Assembly: GCF_001982635.1 (NCBI RefSeq)
Contig: NZ_MKFI01000005.1
Coordinates: 186,001-250,000, forward strand
Direction of reading: 5' to 3'
Length of the DNA: 64,000 nt
DNA from: Bradyrhizobium mercantei
Lineage (GTDB): Bacteria > Pseudomonadota > Alphaproteobacteria > Rhizobiales > Xanthobacteraceae
The translations under genes were made by a program, and so were the position numbers. The notes under the pieces were generated by a model. That model ran no database searches, was not told the DNA's origin, and was given only the letters and a program-made list of their open reading frames with translations. Every line of letters begins with the position of its first letter. The first letter of the stretch is position 1. This document shows, piece after piece, positions 1 to 7,608 of the stretch.

Positions 1-732
1 CACGCGGTGCTGATCGACCACACGCTCGGCACGCCCGCCATGGAAGCGTTCGCCAGCGCCGCCCGCATCCATGCAATCCATCGCATCGTGATGGTCACGC
101 CGGCAACGCGGCAGGATCTTGCGGCCGCCGAGACGGCTATGCTCACCGGCTATCTGGTCAAGCCGTTGCGCGCCTCGTCACTCGCCGCACGCCTGACCGC
201 ATCGCCCGAAATCGCCGCGCCAAGCCTTGTGATGCCAAGCCCGGGGGTGCCAGGCATTGCGATCGAGACTGCCACCGAGTCCGCGCCCACTGCGCCGGCG
301 GCACCGCCGGACAAGGGGCTCTCGATCCTGGTCGCCGAAGACAATGAGATCAACGCGCTCCTGATGCGTTCGCTGCTCACCCGGCTCGGCCACAGCGTGG
401 TCATCACGACCAATGGCGAGCAGGCGATGGAATCCTGGCTGTCGGCGACGTCAGCCGGCACGCCCTACGACATCGTGCTGATGGATATCCAGATGCCGCG
501 CCTCAACGGCATCGAGACCACCAAGCAGATCCGCGCCCAAGAATCCGGCGGGCTGGCCGGCCAGTCCATCCGCCGGACCCCGATCCTGGCGCTAACGGCC
601 AACACGCTGGTGGAAGACCGCTATGCCTGCTTCGAAGCCGGCATGGACGGCTTCCTGATCAAGCCGCTCGACCGCGAGAAGCTGGAAGAAGCGCTGGCCG
701 GCCTCGCCGCTGCGCGACATATCGCGGCGTAA
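1..732 (+). CDS. Hybrid sensor histidine kinase, C-terminal receiver part (5' end outside window)
   Basis: The reading frame is open from base 1, so this is the 3' end of a longer gene. The visible 243 residues hold the tail of one receiver-like domain (a GYLVKPL segment near residue 50) and then a complete second receiver domain (about residues 105-230). That domain has the acidic EDN cluster, the phosphoacceptor Asp in DIVLMDIQMP, the LALTAN switch Thr and the FLIKPLD lysine. The two are joined by an Ala/Pro-rich linker. Tandem receivers without an output domain are typical of hybrid histidine kinases with a phosphorelay. The signal and partner cannot be read because the sensor and kinase parts lie upstream of the window. 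Confidence 0.85.
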   Translation, partial: HAVLIDHTLGTPAMEAFASAARIHAIHRIVMVTPATRQDLAAAETAMLTGYLVKPLRASSLAARLTASPEIAAPSLVMPSPGVPGIAIETATESAPTAPAAPPDKGLSILVAEDNEINALLMRSLLTRLGHSVVITTNGEQAMESWLSATSAGTPYDIVLMDIQMPRLNGIETTKQIRAQESGGLAGQSIRRTPILALTANTLVEDRYACFEAGMDGFLIKPLDREKLEEALAGLAAARHIAA

Positions 733-749
733 CCAGCCAAAAACTCGAT

Positions 750-868
750 GTCGTCCCTGCGAAAGCAGGGACCTATAGCCACCGAATTTGGTTTTGCGAC
801 GCGCTGTGGCCACAGCCTGCGAATCGCAAACGGCTGTGGTGATGGGTCCCCGCGTTCGCGGGGACGAC
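750..868. repeat. Dispersed intergenic repeat, family D
   Basis: An imperfect long inverted repeat begins GTCGTCCCTGCGAAAGCAGG and ends with the complementary GGTCCCCGCGTTCGCGGGGACGAC. It fills the gap between the kinase fragment and coaA, which converge here. Related copies occur at 8931-9096 and 43957-44097. It has no coding potential and could fold into a transcript-terminating structure. Confidence 0.7.
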
Positions 869-901
869 AGCTGTGATGTGGCAAGCTTGAGTGGCTAAGA
901 A

Positions 902-1858
902 TTACAGCCGGCGCAGCGCGACCGACTGCACCACGTGGTCGGCGCCCTTCTTCAGGATCAGCGTCGCGCGCGGACGGGTCGGCAGGATGTTGTCCTCGAG
1001 ATTGGCGAGGTTGGTGCGCTCCCAGATCGCGATCGCGGTCGCGGTCGCTTCCTCGTCCGACAGCGGCGCGTAGCGGTGGAAGTAGGACCTCGGATCGGTG
1101 AACGCGGTGTCGCGCAGCGCCAGGAAGCGCTTGATGTACCACTCCCGCAGCACGGCCTCGTCGGCGTCGATATAGACCGAGAAATCGAAGAAGTCGGAGA
1201 CGAACGGCACCGCCTTGCCGTCGCGCGGCAGCCGTCCGGTCTGCAGAACGTTGACGCCTTCGACGATCAGGATGTCGGGCTGGTCGATCTCGACCCATTT
1301 GTTCGGCACGATGTCGTAGGTCAGATGCGAATAGACCGGGGCGCGCACGCGGCGCCGTCCCGCCTTGATGTCGGAAAGGAACGACAGCAGCGTCGGCAGG
1401 TCGTAGCTCTCCGGAAAGCCCTTCTTCTGCATGATGCCCTGCCGCTCGAGCACGGCATTGGGAAACAGGAAACCGTCGGTCGTGATCAGGTCGACCTTCG
1501 GCCGCGGCGACCAGCGCGCCAATAGCGCCTGCAGCACGCGGGCGGTGGTCGACTTGCCGACCGCGACGGATCCGGCGACGCCGACGATGTAGGGCATCTT
1601 GCGATCGCGGATGTTGAGGAATTGGCGCTGCGAATAATACAGCCGCTGGGTCGCATCGACATAGGTCGAGAGCAGCCGCGACAGCGGCAGGTAGATGTCC
1701 TCGACCTCCTGCAAATCGAGGCGGTCGTGCATCGAACGCAGACGATCGAATTCGCCGGGCTCGAGCGTCATCGGCGTATCGTCGCGCAGATGCGACCATT
1801 GCTGGCGCGTGAAGATGCGGTAGGGGTTGTACTGCTGATCTGGTGCCCGGATGTCCAT
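902..1858 (-). CDS. coaA: Pantothenate kinase, type I
   Basis: This 318-residue protein phosphorylates pantothenate with ATP, the first and controlling step of coenzyme A synthesis, in the cytosol. The P-loop GSVAVGKST lies near residue 96, followed by the type I PanK signatures TTDGFLFPN, KKGFPESYD and the ILIVEGVNVLQ segment. The length matches the bacterial CoaA family (about 315). The ATG has a GGGGAGGG ribosome-binding site five bases upstream. It is the last gene of the leftward his cluster, with hisE 16 bases upstream, so it is probably cotranscribed. coaE, the last enzyme of the same pathway, is elsewhere in this window. Confidence 0.96.
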   Translation of the reverse strand: MDIRAPDQQYNPYRIFTRQQWSHLRDDTPMTLEPGEFDRLRSMHDRLDLQEVEDIYLPLSRLLSTYVDATQRLYYSQRQFLNIRDRKMPYIVGVAGSVAVGKSTTARVLQALLARWSPRPKVDLITTDGFLFPNAVLERQGIMQKKGFPESYDLPTLLSFLSDIKAGRRRVRAPVYSHLTYDIVPNKWVEIDQPDILIVEGVNVLQTGRLPRDGKAVPFVSDFFDFSVYIDADEAVLREWYIKRFLALRDTAFTDPRSYFHRYAPLSDEEATATAIAIWERTNLANLEDNILPTRPRATLILKKGADHVVQSVALRRL

Positions 1859-1874
1859 GAGGCCCTCCCCGTGA

Positions 1875-2198
1875 TCAATCGCGCTTGCGCGACGCCTTCT
1901 CTTCCAGCCCCGACATCGCGGTGCGCTTCTCCAGCGCCGCCTCGACGTCCTCCAGCTTCACGCCGCGTGATTTCAACAGAACCAGCAGGTGAAACACGAG
2001 ATCGGCACTTTCCGCGATCAGGTGATCGCGATTGTTCTCGACTGCGGCGATCACGGTCTCGACCGCTTCCTCACCCAATTTCTTGGCGCAATGCTCCGCG
2101 CCCTTGTCGAGCAGCTTGCGGGTGTAGGACGCCTCGCCGCCCGTTGCAGCACGGGCATCGATGGTGGCGGCCAAATCATGGACCGTGAAACGCGACAT
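1875..2198 (-). CDS. hisE: Phosphoribosyl-ATP pyrophosphatase
   Basis: The 107-residue enzyme hydrolyses PR-ATP to PR-AMP and pyrophosphate, the second step of histidine synthesis. The all-alpha MazG-like fold is recognisable from KLGEEAVETVIAA (metal-binding glutamates) and ESADLVFHLLVLL near the C-terminus. HisE is free-standing here, not fused to HisI, as is usual in alphaproteobacteria. I prefer the ATG at 2198 over a TTG one codon upstream. It lies between hisF (upstream) and coaA (downstream) on the same strand. Confidence 0.95.
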   Translation of the reverse strand: MSRFTVHDLAATIDARAATGGEASYTRKLLDKGAEHCAKKLGEEAVETVIAAVENNRDHLIAESADLVFHLLVLLKSRGVKLEDVEAALEKRTAMSGLEEKASRKRD

Positions 2199-2307
2199 CA
2201 ACTCAACTCAAGCATGCGCAGCGGCACCGCCAGGGTGCCATCCCTAAGTTGGGACTTAGCATTTTTGTGACAAGGAGTCCCAGACCACTCTGTTTCCGGA
2301 CCATGCA

Positions 2308-3084
2308 TCAGGGATCGAGGCGCATCGGCAGGCCGGCGCGCACCATGTGATCCTTGGCCTGGCGGATGGTGAATTCCCCGAAGTGGAAGATCGACGCCGC
2401 CAGCACGCCGGTGGCGTGACCCTCGCGGACGCCGTCGACCAGATGATCGAGATTGCCGACGCCGCCGGAGGCGATAACCGGTACGGGGACACTGTCCGCG
2501 ATCGCCCGGGTCAGCGGCAGGTCAAAACCCTGCCGCGTGCCGTCGCGGTCCATCGAGGTCAGTAGGATTTCGCCGGCGCCGAGCGAGACGACCTCCTGGG
2601 CATATTCGATGGCGTCGATCCCGGTGGCATTCCGTCCACCATGGGTGAAGATCTCCCAGCGGTCCGAGCCGCCGGCGCGCTTGACCCGCTTGGCGTCGAT
2701 CGCGACCACGATGCACTGCTCGCCGTATTTCTCGGCGGCTTCCTTGACGAATTCGCGCCGGCTGACCGCCGCCGAATTGATCGAGACCTTGTCAGCGCCT
2801 GACCGCAGCAGGGTCTTGATGTCGTCGACCGTGCGGACGCCGCCGCCCACGGTCAGCGGCATGAAGCAGGCTTCCGCCGTCCGCCGCACCACGTCCAGGA
2901 TGATGCCGCGGTTTTCATGGGTGGCGGTGATGTCGAGGAAGGTGAGCTCGTCGGCACCGGCGGCGTCATAGGCGATCGCGGCCTCGACCGGATCGCCGGC
3001 GTCGCGCAGATCGACGAAGTTGACGCCCTTGACCACGCGCCCGTCCTTGACGTCGAGACAGGGGATCACGCGAACCTTGAACAT
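2308..3084 (-). CDS. hisF: Imidazole glycerol phosphate synthase, cyclase subunit
   Basis: HisF forms the (beta/alpha)8 cyclase half of IGP synthase. It uses ammonia from HisH to convert PRFAR into imidazole glycerol phosphate and AICAR. The 258-residue sequence starts with VRVIPCLDVKDGRVVKG (catalytic Asp near residue 11) and carries DITATHENRG, LTVGGGVRT, the second catalytic Asp in LLTSMDRDGT, and PVIASGGVG phosphate-binding loops. The internal two-fold repeat of the barrel is evident. The ATG has an AGGAG site eight bases upstream. It sits 11 bases downstream of hisA in the hisH-hisA-hisF run, so all components of the step are made together. Confidence 0.97.
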   Translation of the reverse strand: MFKVRVIPCLDVKDGRVVKGVNFVDLRDAGDPVEAAIAYDAAGADELTFLDITATHENRGIILDVVRRTAEACFMPLTVGGGVRTVDDIKTLLRSGADKVSINSAAVSRREFVKEAAEKYGEQCIVVAIDAKRVKRAGGSDRWEIFTHGGRNATGIDAIEYAQEVVSLGAGEILLTSMDRDGTRQGFDLPLTRAIADSVPVPVIASGGVGNLDHLVDGVREGHATGVLAASIFHFGEFTIRQAKDHMVRAGLPMRLDP

Positions 3085-3095
3085 GTCTCTGTCTC

Positions 3096-3827
3096 CTAAG
3101 CCGCGCTGCGGATCAGCTTGAGCGCGGCGGCGGGATCAAGCCGACCGTCATAGAGCGCGCGGCCGACGATGGCGCCGGCGAGCTTCTTCGCCCGCGGCTC
3201 CAGCAACGCCTTGACGTCGTCGATCGAGGCAAAGCCGCCCGAAGCGATCACCGGGATCGAGATGCGGTCGGCGAGGCCGACGGTGGCGTCGAGGTTGAGG
3301 CCCTTGAGCAGGCCGTCGCGCGCGATGTCGGTGAAGATGATCGCGGCGACGCCGGCATCCTCGAAGCGCTGCGCGATCTCGAGCGCGGTCACATGCGAGG
3401 TCTCGGCCCAGCCTTCGACCGCGACCTTGCCGTCGCGGGCATCGAGGCCCACCGCGACGCGGCCGGGGAATTTCTTCGCCGCACCCTTCACGAGCTCGGG
3501 ATCGCGCACCGCCGCGGTGCCAATGATGACGCGGGTGATGCCCTTGTCGAGCCAGGCCTCGATGGTCGCGAGGTCGCGGATGCCGCCGCCGAGCTGCACC
3601 GGCATGGTGACGGCCTTCAGCATCGCCTCAACCGCGTGGGCGTTCATCGGCTTGCCGGCGAAGGCGCCGTCGAGGTCGACGACGTGGAGATATTCGAAGC
3701 CCTGCGCGGCGAAGCTCCTCGCCTGCGCCGCCGGATCGAGATTGAACACGGTGGCGCGCGCCATGTCGCCCTGCTCGAGGCGCACGCACTGGCCGTTCTT
3801 CAGATCAACCGCTGGAAAGAGGATCAC
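3096..3827 (-). CDS. hisA: ProFAR isomerase (HisA)
   Basis: HisA catalyses the Amadori rearrangement of ProFAR to PRFAR, the fourth step of histidine synthesis. The 243-residue (beta/alpha)8 protein begins ILFPAVDLKNGQCVRL, with the catalytic Asp at residue 8. It has VQLGGGIRD, the second catalytic Asp in IFTDIARDG and the VIASGGFAS phosphate loop. I set the start at a GTG (3827) because the family N-terminus begins there and because it overlaps the hisH stop by four bases (GTGA). The frame stays open much further upstream, but that stretch is hisH read in the wrong frame. Confidence 0.96.
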   Translation of the reverse strand: MILFPAVDLKNGQCVRLEQGDMARATVFNLDPAAQARSFAAQGFEYLHVVDLDGAFAGKPMNAHAVEAMLKAVTMPVQLGGGIRDLATIEAWLDKGITRVIIGTAAVRDPELVKGAAKKFPGRVAVGLDARDGKVAVEGWAETSHVTALEIAQRFEDAGVAAIIFTDIARDGLLKGLNLDATVGLADRISIPVIASGGFASIDDVKALLEPRAKKLAGAIVGRALYDGRLDPAAALKLIRSAA

Positions 3828-4474
3828 GGCTTCCACTTCAAGAAATTGGAGATCAAAGCGAGGCCGAAGCGCTGGCTCTTCTCGGGGTGAAACTGGGTGC
3901 CGATCGCGGTGTCCTTGGCCACGATCGCGGTCACCGGCCCGCCATAGTCGGCGCGCGCCAGCACGTCCGCCTCGTTGGCGGCATTGAGGTGATAGGAGTG
4001 CACGAAATAGGCGTGACGTCCCTTCGGTCCGAGCGGCAGCCGCTCCAGCACCGGGTGCTCGCGCACCATGTCGAGCGTATTCCAGCCCATGTGCGGGACC
4101 TTGAGGCTCTCGTCGCGCGGCTCGATCTTCTCGACGTCGCCGCCGATCCAGTTGAAGCCCTCGGTGATCACGTGCTCCTTGCCGCGCGTCGCCATCAGCT
4201 GCATTCCGACGCAGATGCCGAAGAACGGCCGCGCCTTGACCCGCACCGCCTCGGTGAGTGCTTCCAGCATGCCGTCGACCGCGTCGACGCCGCGGCGGCA
4301 ATCGGCGAACGCGCCAACACCGGGCAGCACGATGCGATCGGCGCGATACACCGCGTCGGGATCGCGCGTCACCTTGATGGCTTGCGGATCCTCCATGCTG
4401 CGCGCGGCGCGCTCGAACGCCTTCGCCGCCGAATGCAGATTGCCGGAGCCGTAATCGATGATTGCAACGGTCAT
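3824..4474 (-). CDS. hisH: Imidazole glycerol phosphate synthase, glutaminase subunit
   Basis: HisH is the class I glutamine amidotransferase partner of HisF and supplies ammonia from glutamine. The 216-residue sequence starts VAIIDYGSGNLHS and has the nucleophile Cys in FGICVGMQLM and the catalytic His/Glu pair in GTQFHPEKSQ near the C-terminus. The start at 4474 has a perfect AGGAGG site seven bases upstream. The gene overlaps the DUF2628 gene upstream and hisA downstream by four bases each, so translational coupling along the three genes is likely. Confidence 0.97.
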   Translation of the reverse strand: MTVAIIDYGSGNLHSAAKAFERAARSMEDPQAIKVTRDPDAVYRADRIVLPGVGAFADCRRGVDAVDGMLEALTEAVRVKARPFFGICVGMQLMATRGKEHVITEGFNWIGGDVEKIEPRDESLKVPHMGWNTLDMVREHPVLERLPLGPKGRHAYFVHSYHLNAANEADVLARADYGGPVTAIVAKDTAIGTQFHPEKSQRFGLALISNFLKWKP

Positions 4475-5001
4475 CGCGATCCTCCTGGCTCTGGAAACAG
4501 TCCGATGATGCCGCCCTGCGGCATCGGCGGGGGTTTTGAGAATGATTGACCCGGAACGTCGCGGGTCGGCGGCGGCCCGCCGCGATCGACCGACCGCTGG
4601 TCGTTGAGGGCGCCGCGATGCCGCGCGGTCCAGCGCTCGAAGAAGCGGTGCTCGGCGGCCTCCACATTGTCGGCGACGACGATGTCGAGCTGGCGCCATT
4701 TGCGCCGCGACAGCGTCCAGCGCTGCAAGGTTGCCGCCTCCAGCCCGATCAGCACCATCAACACCAGGTCGATGAGCAAGATCGCGCCACGGCCGATCCC
4801 GAGCTTGGCGAGCGCATAATCGATCGCGAAGGTGATGACGAGCCAGCCGATCAGCGCCAGCCACAGCCTGTTCCAGGCGAGCCAGATCACGCCGGCAACC
4901 GCGGCCCAGAAATGGAAGCCGTCGCGCACGAAGACGAACTTGTCGGTCGCCGCGAGATCGGCGCCGTTGGCCACGGGGGCATGCACTGTATAGACCGGCA
5001 T
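4471..5001 (-). CDS. DUF2628 family small membrane protein
   Basis: This 176-residue protein starts MPVYTVHAP and has two or three hydrophobic segments (about residues 32-63 and 70-92), then a basic segment with Trp/Arg and a Gly/Pro-rich tail. This is the pattern of the uncharacterised DUF2628 family. It lies inside the his cluster between hisB and hisH and overlaps hisH by four bases, so it should be expressed with the histidine enzymes. No function is known to me. The position is common in Bradyrhizobium relatives, which may reflect operon history only. Confidence 0.8.
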   Translation of the reverse strand: MPVYTVHAPVANGADLAATDKFVFVRDGFHFWAAVAGVIWLAWNRLWLALIGWLVITFAIDYALAKLGIGRGAILLIDLVLMVLIGLEAATLQRWTLSRRKWRQLDIVVADNVEAAEHRFFERWTARHRGALNDQRSVDRGGPPPTRDVPGQSFSKPPPMPQGGIIGLFPEPGGSR

Positions 5002-5035
5002 CGAACGCTCCGCCGAGGATGGACTTTTACTTACC

Positions 5036-5079
5036 GCATGATCTCCGGGAAGACCGGTACCACCGTTTCCGGATCATGC
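5036..5079. repeat. Dispersed palindromic repeat, family A (GCATGATC...GATCATGC)
   Basis: An inverted repeat begins GCATGATCTCC and ends TTTCCGGATCATGC around a central ACCGGTAC. It occupies the whole hisB-DUF2628 gap. Closely related copies are at 36891-36939 and, degenerate, at 52658-52727; a half copy is near 2290. Its place inside an operon means the RNA hairpin would be in the his message. Confidence 0.75.
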
Positions 5080-5087
5080 TCCCGGGA

Positions 5088-5681
5088 TCAGCCGCCGAGC
5101 TGACCCTTGGTCGAGGGCACTTCGCCCTGGGCGCGCGGATCGATCGCGACCGCGGTCCGGAGCGCCCTCGCCAAACCTTTGAAACAGGATTCGGAGATAT
5201 GATGGCTGTTCTCGCCATATAGGGTCTCGACGTGGAGAGTCACGCCGGCGTTCATCGCGAAGGCGTTGAACCATTCGCGCACCAGCTCGGTGTCGAACTC
5301 GCCGATCTTGTCGCGCGGGAACTCGACCTTGAACACCAGCACCGGGCGGCCGGAAATGTCGATCACGACGCGCGACAGCGTCTCGTCCATCGGCATGTGG
5401 ATCGAGGCGTAGCGGGTGATGCCGGCCATGTTGCCGAGCGCCTGCTTCACGGCCTGCCCGAGCGCGATCCCGACGTCTTCGGTGGTGTGGTGGTAATCGA
5501 CATGGAGGTCGCCATCCGCCTTCACCGTGATGTCGATGCGCGAATGCCGGGCCAGGAGATCGAGCATATGGTCGAAGAAGCCGATCCCGGTCGAAACCGT
5601 GGATACGCCCGCTCCGTCGAGGTTGACCGTCACCTCGATGTCGGTCTCCTTGGTCTTGCGCTTGATGGTTGCCGTGCGCAT
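5088..5681 (-). CDS. hisB: Imidazoleglycerol-phosphate dehydratase
   Basis: HisB removes water from IGP to give imidazole acetol phosphate, a manganese-dependent step of histidine synthesis. The 197-residue monofunctional form is present, without the N-terminal phosphatase found in enterics. Signatures are GIGFFDHMLD, the metal-binding DYHHTTEDVGIALGQA and the C-terminal ENSHHISESCFKGLARALR. It is the first gene of the leftward his cluster. The gap to the divergent hslV is 245 bases and carries a family B repeat, so the his promoter should lie there. Confidence 0.97.
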   Translation of the reverse strand: MRTATIKRKTKETDIEVTVNLDGAGVSTVSTGIGFFDHMLDLLARHSRIDITVKADGDLHVDYHHTTEDVGIALGQAVKQALGNMAGITRYASIHMPMDETLSRVVIDISGRPVLVFKVEFPRDKIGEFDTELVREWFNAFAMNAGVTLHVETLYGENSHHISESCFKGLARALRTAVAIDPRAQGEVPSTKGQLGG

Positions 5682-5816
5682 GAAGATTGAGCTTTCCCGT
5701 GCCGAAAACGCCGGTCTTTTAACAGGCTGATGTCACCTTCGCTACTGCGGGATGACCCCGAAATGACCCAACTTCAGGCCATGGTGACCGGAAATCCTTG
5801 CTGGTCTAATTCTGAC

Positions 5817-5860
5817 GCGTTTTCTTCACGCGAACCGGTGCCCACTTCGCTCGAAAACGC
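5817..5860. repeat. Dispersed palindromic repeat, family B (GCGTTTTC...GAAAACGC)
   Basis: A 44-base inverted repeat starts GCGTTTTCTTCACGCG and ends CACTTCGCTCGAAAACGC around ACCGGTGCC. It lies between the divergent hisB and hslV genes. A second copy with the same end sequences is at 60086-60129. It looks like a member of a genome-wide palindromic family rather than a local operator. Confidence 0.75.
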
Positions 5861-5926
5861 TCTGGTTTGGCCCCGATTGTAACCCCCTGCCCGACCGCCT
5901 AAATCTGCCCGGAAGAGAGGTAACCT

Positions 5927-6484
5927 ATGCAAGCATCCCAAAATGAGCTGCCGGTCTGGCATGGCACCACGATCTGCACGGTCCGCAAGGGCGGCAAGGT
6001 GGTGATCGGCGGCGACGGGCAGGTCTCGATCGGCCAGACCGTGATCAAGGCCAACGCCAAGAAGGTCCGCCGGATCGGCAAGGGTGACGTGATCGGCGGC
6101 TTTGCCGGCGCCACCGCCGACGCCTTCACCCTGTTCGAACGGCTGGAAAGCAAGCTGGAGCAATATCCGGGGCAGCTGACCCGGGCGGCCGTCGAGCTCG
6201 CCAAGGACTGGCGGACCGACCGCTATCTGCGCCGGCTGGAGGCCATGATGATCGTGGCCGACAAGGACGTCTCCCTGGTGCTGACCGGCACCGGCGACGT
6301 GCTGGAGCCCGAATCCGGGGTGATGGCGATCGGTTCCGGCGGCAATTATGCCCTCGCCGCGGCCCGCGCGCTGGTCGATACCGACAAGGACGCCGAGACC
6401 ATCGTCCGGCGTGCGCTGGATATCGCCGCCGACATCTGCGTCTACACCAACCGGAACGTGACGATCGAGACGATCGGCGGCTGA
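5927..6484 (+). CDS. hslV: ATP-dependent protease subunit HslV
   Basis: HslV (ClpQ) forms the two-hexamer proteolytic core of the HslUV protease, which degrades damaged and regulatory proteins. The 185-residue protein has the N-terminal nucleophile threonine in HGTTICTVRKGG (Thr14), so a 13-residue propeptide should be removed. GGDGQVS, GGFAGATADAFTLFERLE and the GSGGNYALAAARAL segment are family signatures. A good GAGAGG ribosome-binding site precedes the ATG. Its ATPase partner hslU is 1.1 kb downstream, separated by two inserted genes on the same strand. Confidence 0.97.
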   Translation: MQASQNELPVWHGTTICTVRKGGKVVIGGDGQVSIGQTVIKANAKKVRRIGKGDVIGGFAGATADAFTLFERLESKLEQYPGQLTRAAVELAKDWRTDRYLRRLEAMMIVADKDVSLVLTGTGDVLEPESGVMAIGSGGNYALAAARALVDTDKDAETIVRRALDIAADICVYTNRNVTIETIGG

Positions 6485-6486
6485 GC

Positions 6487-6972
6487 ATGGCCGGCTCCTA
6501 CCATTTCCGGCCGATGACGCCGGCTGACCTGGCGCAGATCCGGCGGTGGCTGGCGCTGCCGCATGTCCAGGAGTGGTGGGGCGATCCGGCCGAGCAATAT
6601 GCGCTGGTCAGCGGCGACCTCGACGAGCCGGCGATGGACCAGTTCATCGTCGCAACCGATGCGTCCGATTTGGGCTACATCCAGTGCTACGATCTGACGG
6701 CGTGGAATTCCGGCTTCGGCGACCAGCCGGTGGGCACCCGCGGCATCGACCTCTTCATCGGCGCGCCCGACATGATCGCGCGCGGCCATGGCTCGGCACT
6801 GATCCGCGCCTTTGCCGATGATCGGCTGGCGCAAGGTGCGCCGCGCATCGTTACCGATCCCGATCCGGCCAACGCGCGGGCGGTGCGCGCCTATGCGAAA
6901 GCGGGCTTTCAGAAGGCCGGAAGGGTCGATACGCCTGACGGGCCGGCGCTGCTGATGGTCCGCGACGCATGA
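6487..6972 (+). CDS. GNAT family N-acetyltransferase (AAC(6')-like)
   Basis: This 161-residue protein begins YHFRPMTPADLAQIRRWLALPHVQEWW, the usual opening of RimJ/AAC(6')-type acetyltransferases. It carries the acetyl-CoA loop in ARGHGSALIRAFAD followed by DPDPANARAVRAYAKAGFQKAG. The substrate is unknown: resemblance to aminoglycoside 6'-acetyltransferases is only at the fold level and does not prove drug resistance. It starts two bases after the hslV stop and overlaps the next gene by four bases, so it is part of the hslV-hslU transcription unit. Confidence 0.85.
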   Translation: MAGSYHFRPMTPADLAQIRRWLALPHVQEWWGDPAEQYALVSGDLDEPAMDQFIVATDASDLGYIQCYDLTAWNSGFGDQPVGTRGIDLFIGAPDMIARGHGSALIRAFADDRLAQGAPRIVTDPDPANARAVRAYAKAGFQKAGRVDTPDGPALLMVRDA

Positions 6973-7565
6973 CGCTCGCGCCCAAGCCCGCGATTGGCAT
7001 TTCAGCATGGCAATGGCTCGCGATGGCCGTCGCGCTGCTCGCACTGCAGGCGGCACTGCTCTATGCGATGGGCCGGTTGCCGATCTGCGCCTGCGGCTAT
7101 GTCAAGCTCTGGCACGGCACGGTTCAGAGCTCGGAGAATTCGCAGCACATCGCCGATTGGTACACGCTGTCGCACATCGTGCATGGCCTGCTGTTCTATG
7201 GGCTGACCTTCCTCGTGCTGCCGCGGCTTTCCTGGCCGGGGCGGCTGATTGTCGCGATGCTGATCGAGGGCAGCTGGGAGCTCGTCGAAAACTCCAACTG
7301 GATCATCGAGCGCTACCGCGCCGGCACGATCTCGCTGGACTATTACGGCGACACCATCGTCAATTCGGTGTCGGACACGCTCGCGATGGTTCTCGGCTTC
7401 CTGCTGGCGCGCAAGCTGCCGATCGCCGCAACAGTGGCACTCGGAGTTTTGTTCGAAATCGTGATGCTGCTCCACATTCGCGACAATCTGACCCTGAACA
7501 TCATCATGCTGATCCACCCGTTCGAGGCGATCAGGCAGTGGCAGGCCGGGCCGCCCCTTCTATAG
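6969..7565 (+). CDS. DUF2585 (UPF0314) family membrane protein
   Basis: This 198-residue integral membrane protein has about five hydrophobic segments. It carries the family motifs CACGYVKLWHG (near residue 36), DWYTLSHIVHGLLFYG and EGSWELVENSNWIIERYR. The invariant His/Glu/Trp residues at membrane edges suggest a conserved activity, but I know of none established. It overlaps the acetyltransferase by four bases and precedes hslU by 43 bases. Placement between hslV and hslU is seen in related Rhizobiales. Confidence 0.85.
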   Translation: MTLAPKPAIGISAWQWLAMAVALLALQAALLYAMGRLPICACGYVKLWHGTVQSSENSQHIADWYTLSHIVHGLLFYGLTFLVLPRLSWPGRLIVAMLIEGSWELVENSNWIIERYRAGTISLDYYGDTIVNSVSDTLAMVLGFLLARKLPIAATVALGVLFEIVMLLHIRDNLTLNIIMLIHPFEAIRQWQAGPPLL

Positions 7566-7608
7566 ACTGCCGCTTGCCGAGACCGCCATTTCAACCTAGC
7601 TAAAGCCA

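Noticed and set aside
3828..4667. A long open frame continuous with hisA that would add about 280 residues upstream
   Set aside because: The added part is hisH in the wrong frame; HisA has its proper N-terminus at 3827 and the GTGA overlap fits.
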